Origin: Myxococcales bacterium
GTDB lineage: Bacteria; Myxococcota; Myxococcia; Myxococcales; Myxococcaceae
Reading direction: 5' to 3'
Assembly (NCBI GenBank): GCA_003153055.1
Contig: PMBV01000245.1
Span: 25,893-39,938 of the forward strand
Length of the DNA: 14,046 nt
A program made the translations under genes and the position numbers. Below, one piece after another: positions 13,183-14,046 of this stretch. Under the pieces are notes generated by a model. It was not told where the DNA came from. It ran no database searches and was given only the letters and a program-made list of their open reading frames with translations. How positions within the stretch are numbered: the first letter of the stretch is position 1; every line of letters starts with the position of its first letter.

Positions 13183-14046
13183 TCACTCCTCGATGGCGGT
13201 CTGGCGGAAGGCGTCGAGCACCGCCTGCGAGGCTCGCGAGAGGTACTTCCCCTTGCGCACCAGAATGCCGATGGGGCGGGTGAAGGCGCCCTCGACGAAC
13301 GGCTTGGCCACGAGCGTGCCCGTATTGAGCTCGTGGGCCACCGTCGGTGTCGGCAGCACCGAGATGCCCAGCCCCAGCTCGACCGCGCGCTTGATGGTCT
13401 CGACGTTGTCCATTTCCATCGTGGGCTGGATCTCGAAGCCCTTGTCGCGGAACAGCTTGTCGATGCCCTTGCGCGACGGCGCCTCGCGATCGAAGGCCAC
13501 GAAGGGCAGGCCGATCACCGAGCTCATCGCGATCTTCGCCTTGCTGGCCAGCGCGTGCCCCGGCGCCATCACCACCGCGAGCTTGTCTTCGCGGAACGGC
13601 ACGATGTCGACGCCCGCACGGGCCTGTGGGTAGGCCACCAGGCCGAGATCCGCCGCGCCGAGAATGACGTCGTCGTACACCTGGTCGCTGCGACGGTAGT
13701 TCAGCCGGAAGTTCACCTTCGGGTGCGCGCGCAGCAGTTCCTTCTGGAGCTGGTTCAACTCGTGGAGCCCGACCGAATAGATGCTCGAGACGTTGCAGGT
13801 GCCCGACACCTCGGTGGCCTGCTCGCGGATCTCCTGCTCGACCTCGCCGAAGCGCGCCAGGATCTCCTTGCACCCTCGAAACAGCCGCTCACCAGCCGGC
13901 GTCGGCGTCACCTGCCTCGCGCTGCGCGACAACAGCCGTTGCTCGTAGCGATTCTCGAGCGCACGAATCTGCTGACTCACCGCTGACTGGGTGACGTGAT
14001 TCAATTGAGCGGCGCGAGAGAACGATCCCGTCTCTACGACGTCGAC
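13183..14046 (-). CDS. LysR-type transcriptional regulator, first residues outside window
   Basis: 287 residues are visible, open at the right edge; only about the first ten should be missing. The winged helix-turn-helix is clear: VVETGSFSRAAQLNHVTQSAVSQQIRALE (visible residues 3-31), then LLSRSARQVTPTPAGERL. The rest is a LysR substrate-binding domain (about 75-280), with IYSVGLHELNQLQKELLRAHP and GAADLGLVAYP. VVMAPGHALA follows, then the closing block VELGLGISVLPTPTV. The style is closest, from memory, to the CysL/CbbR-like branch, which respond to small metabolites, but neither the inducer nor the target can be read here. LysR regulators often control a divergent neighbour, which would lie beyond the right edge. 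The lipoprotein gene 37 bp downstream could be cotranscribed. Confidence 0.95.
   Translation of the reverse strand, partial: VDVVETGSFSRAAQLNHVTQSAVSQQIRALENRYEQRLLSRSARQVTPTPAGERLFRGCKEILARFGEVEQEIREQATEVSGTCNVSSIYSVGLHELNQLQKELLRAHPKVNFRLNYRRSDQVYDDVILGAADLGLVAYPQARAGVDIVPFREDKLAVVMAPGHALASKAKIAMSSVIGLPFVAFDREAPSRKGIDKLFRDKGFEIQPTMEMDNVETIKRAVELGLGISVLPTPTVAHELNTGTLVAKPFVEGAFTRPIGILVRKGKYLSRASQAVLDAFRQTAIEE

Overview
The window is about 14 kb of very GC-rich, densely coding chromosomal DNA. The eukaryote-like Ser/Thr kinases (one with the HRDISPDN catalytic loop, a membrane anchor and a PEGA domain), several lipoproteins with a LxGC-type box, strong G/C preference at third codon positions, and housekeeping genes of deltaproteobacterial style all point to a myxobacterium (Myxococcota). 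This is an inference from gene content; no rRNA or other marker for species is present. I see no mobile element, CRISPR array, tRNA, phage gene or attachment site, and no region of clearly foreign composition.

Layout. 1-822 (minus, cut by the left edge): biotin carboxylase subunit of an acyl-CoA carboxylase. 1038-3087 (plus): a soluble Ser/Thr kinase followed by a CorA-type divalent-cation channel with a GQN instead of a GMN filter motif. 3091-4185 (minus): a TonB-family protein, convergent with corA. 4281-7066 (plus, divergent from the TonB gene over a 95-bp gap that carries a 20-bp dyad): a membrane kinase with PEGA domain, a TPR/coiled-coil envelope protein translated from a Shine-Dalgarno site overlapping the kinase stop codon, and a small DUF4177-like envelope protein. 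7192-10476 (plus): rplU, rpmA, obg, a SpoU/TrmH-family RNA methyltransferase and lolA. 10477-10956: a 480-bp interval with no convincing gene but with strong inverted repeats. 10957-12375 (plus): a predicted lipoprotein with two retropepsin-like domains. 12390-13145 (minus): a lipoprotein of unknown function. 13183-14046 (minus, cut by the right edge): a LysR-type regulator.

How the genes fit together. The rplU-rpmA-obg block is the widely conserved ribosome-biogenesis cluster, here continuing into a TrmH-type methyltransferase (stop and start overlap by one base) and the periplasmic lipoprotein chaperone LolA. The kinase-PEGA / TPR / TonB group looks like an envelope signalling or energy-coupling module: the three main proteins are predicted to be membrane-anchored or exported, and two are divergently transcribed from one short control region. 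Much of the rest is envelope-directed as well (LolA and three probable lipoproteins).

Nothing in the window amounts to a plainly new defence or mobile system. The points most worth a second look are the tandem aspartyl-protease-like lipoprotein whose second active-site motif appears lost, the palindrome and hairpins in the interval upstream of it, and a hairpin in the rplU leader that displays a Shine-Dalgarno sequence in its loop.
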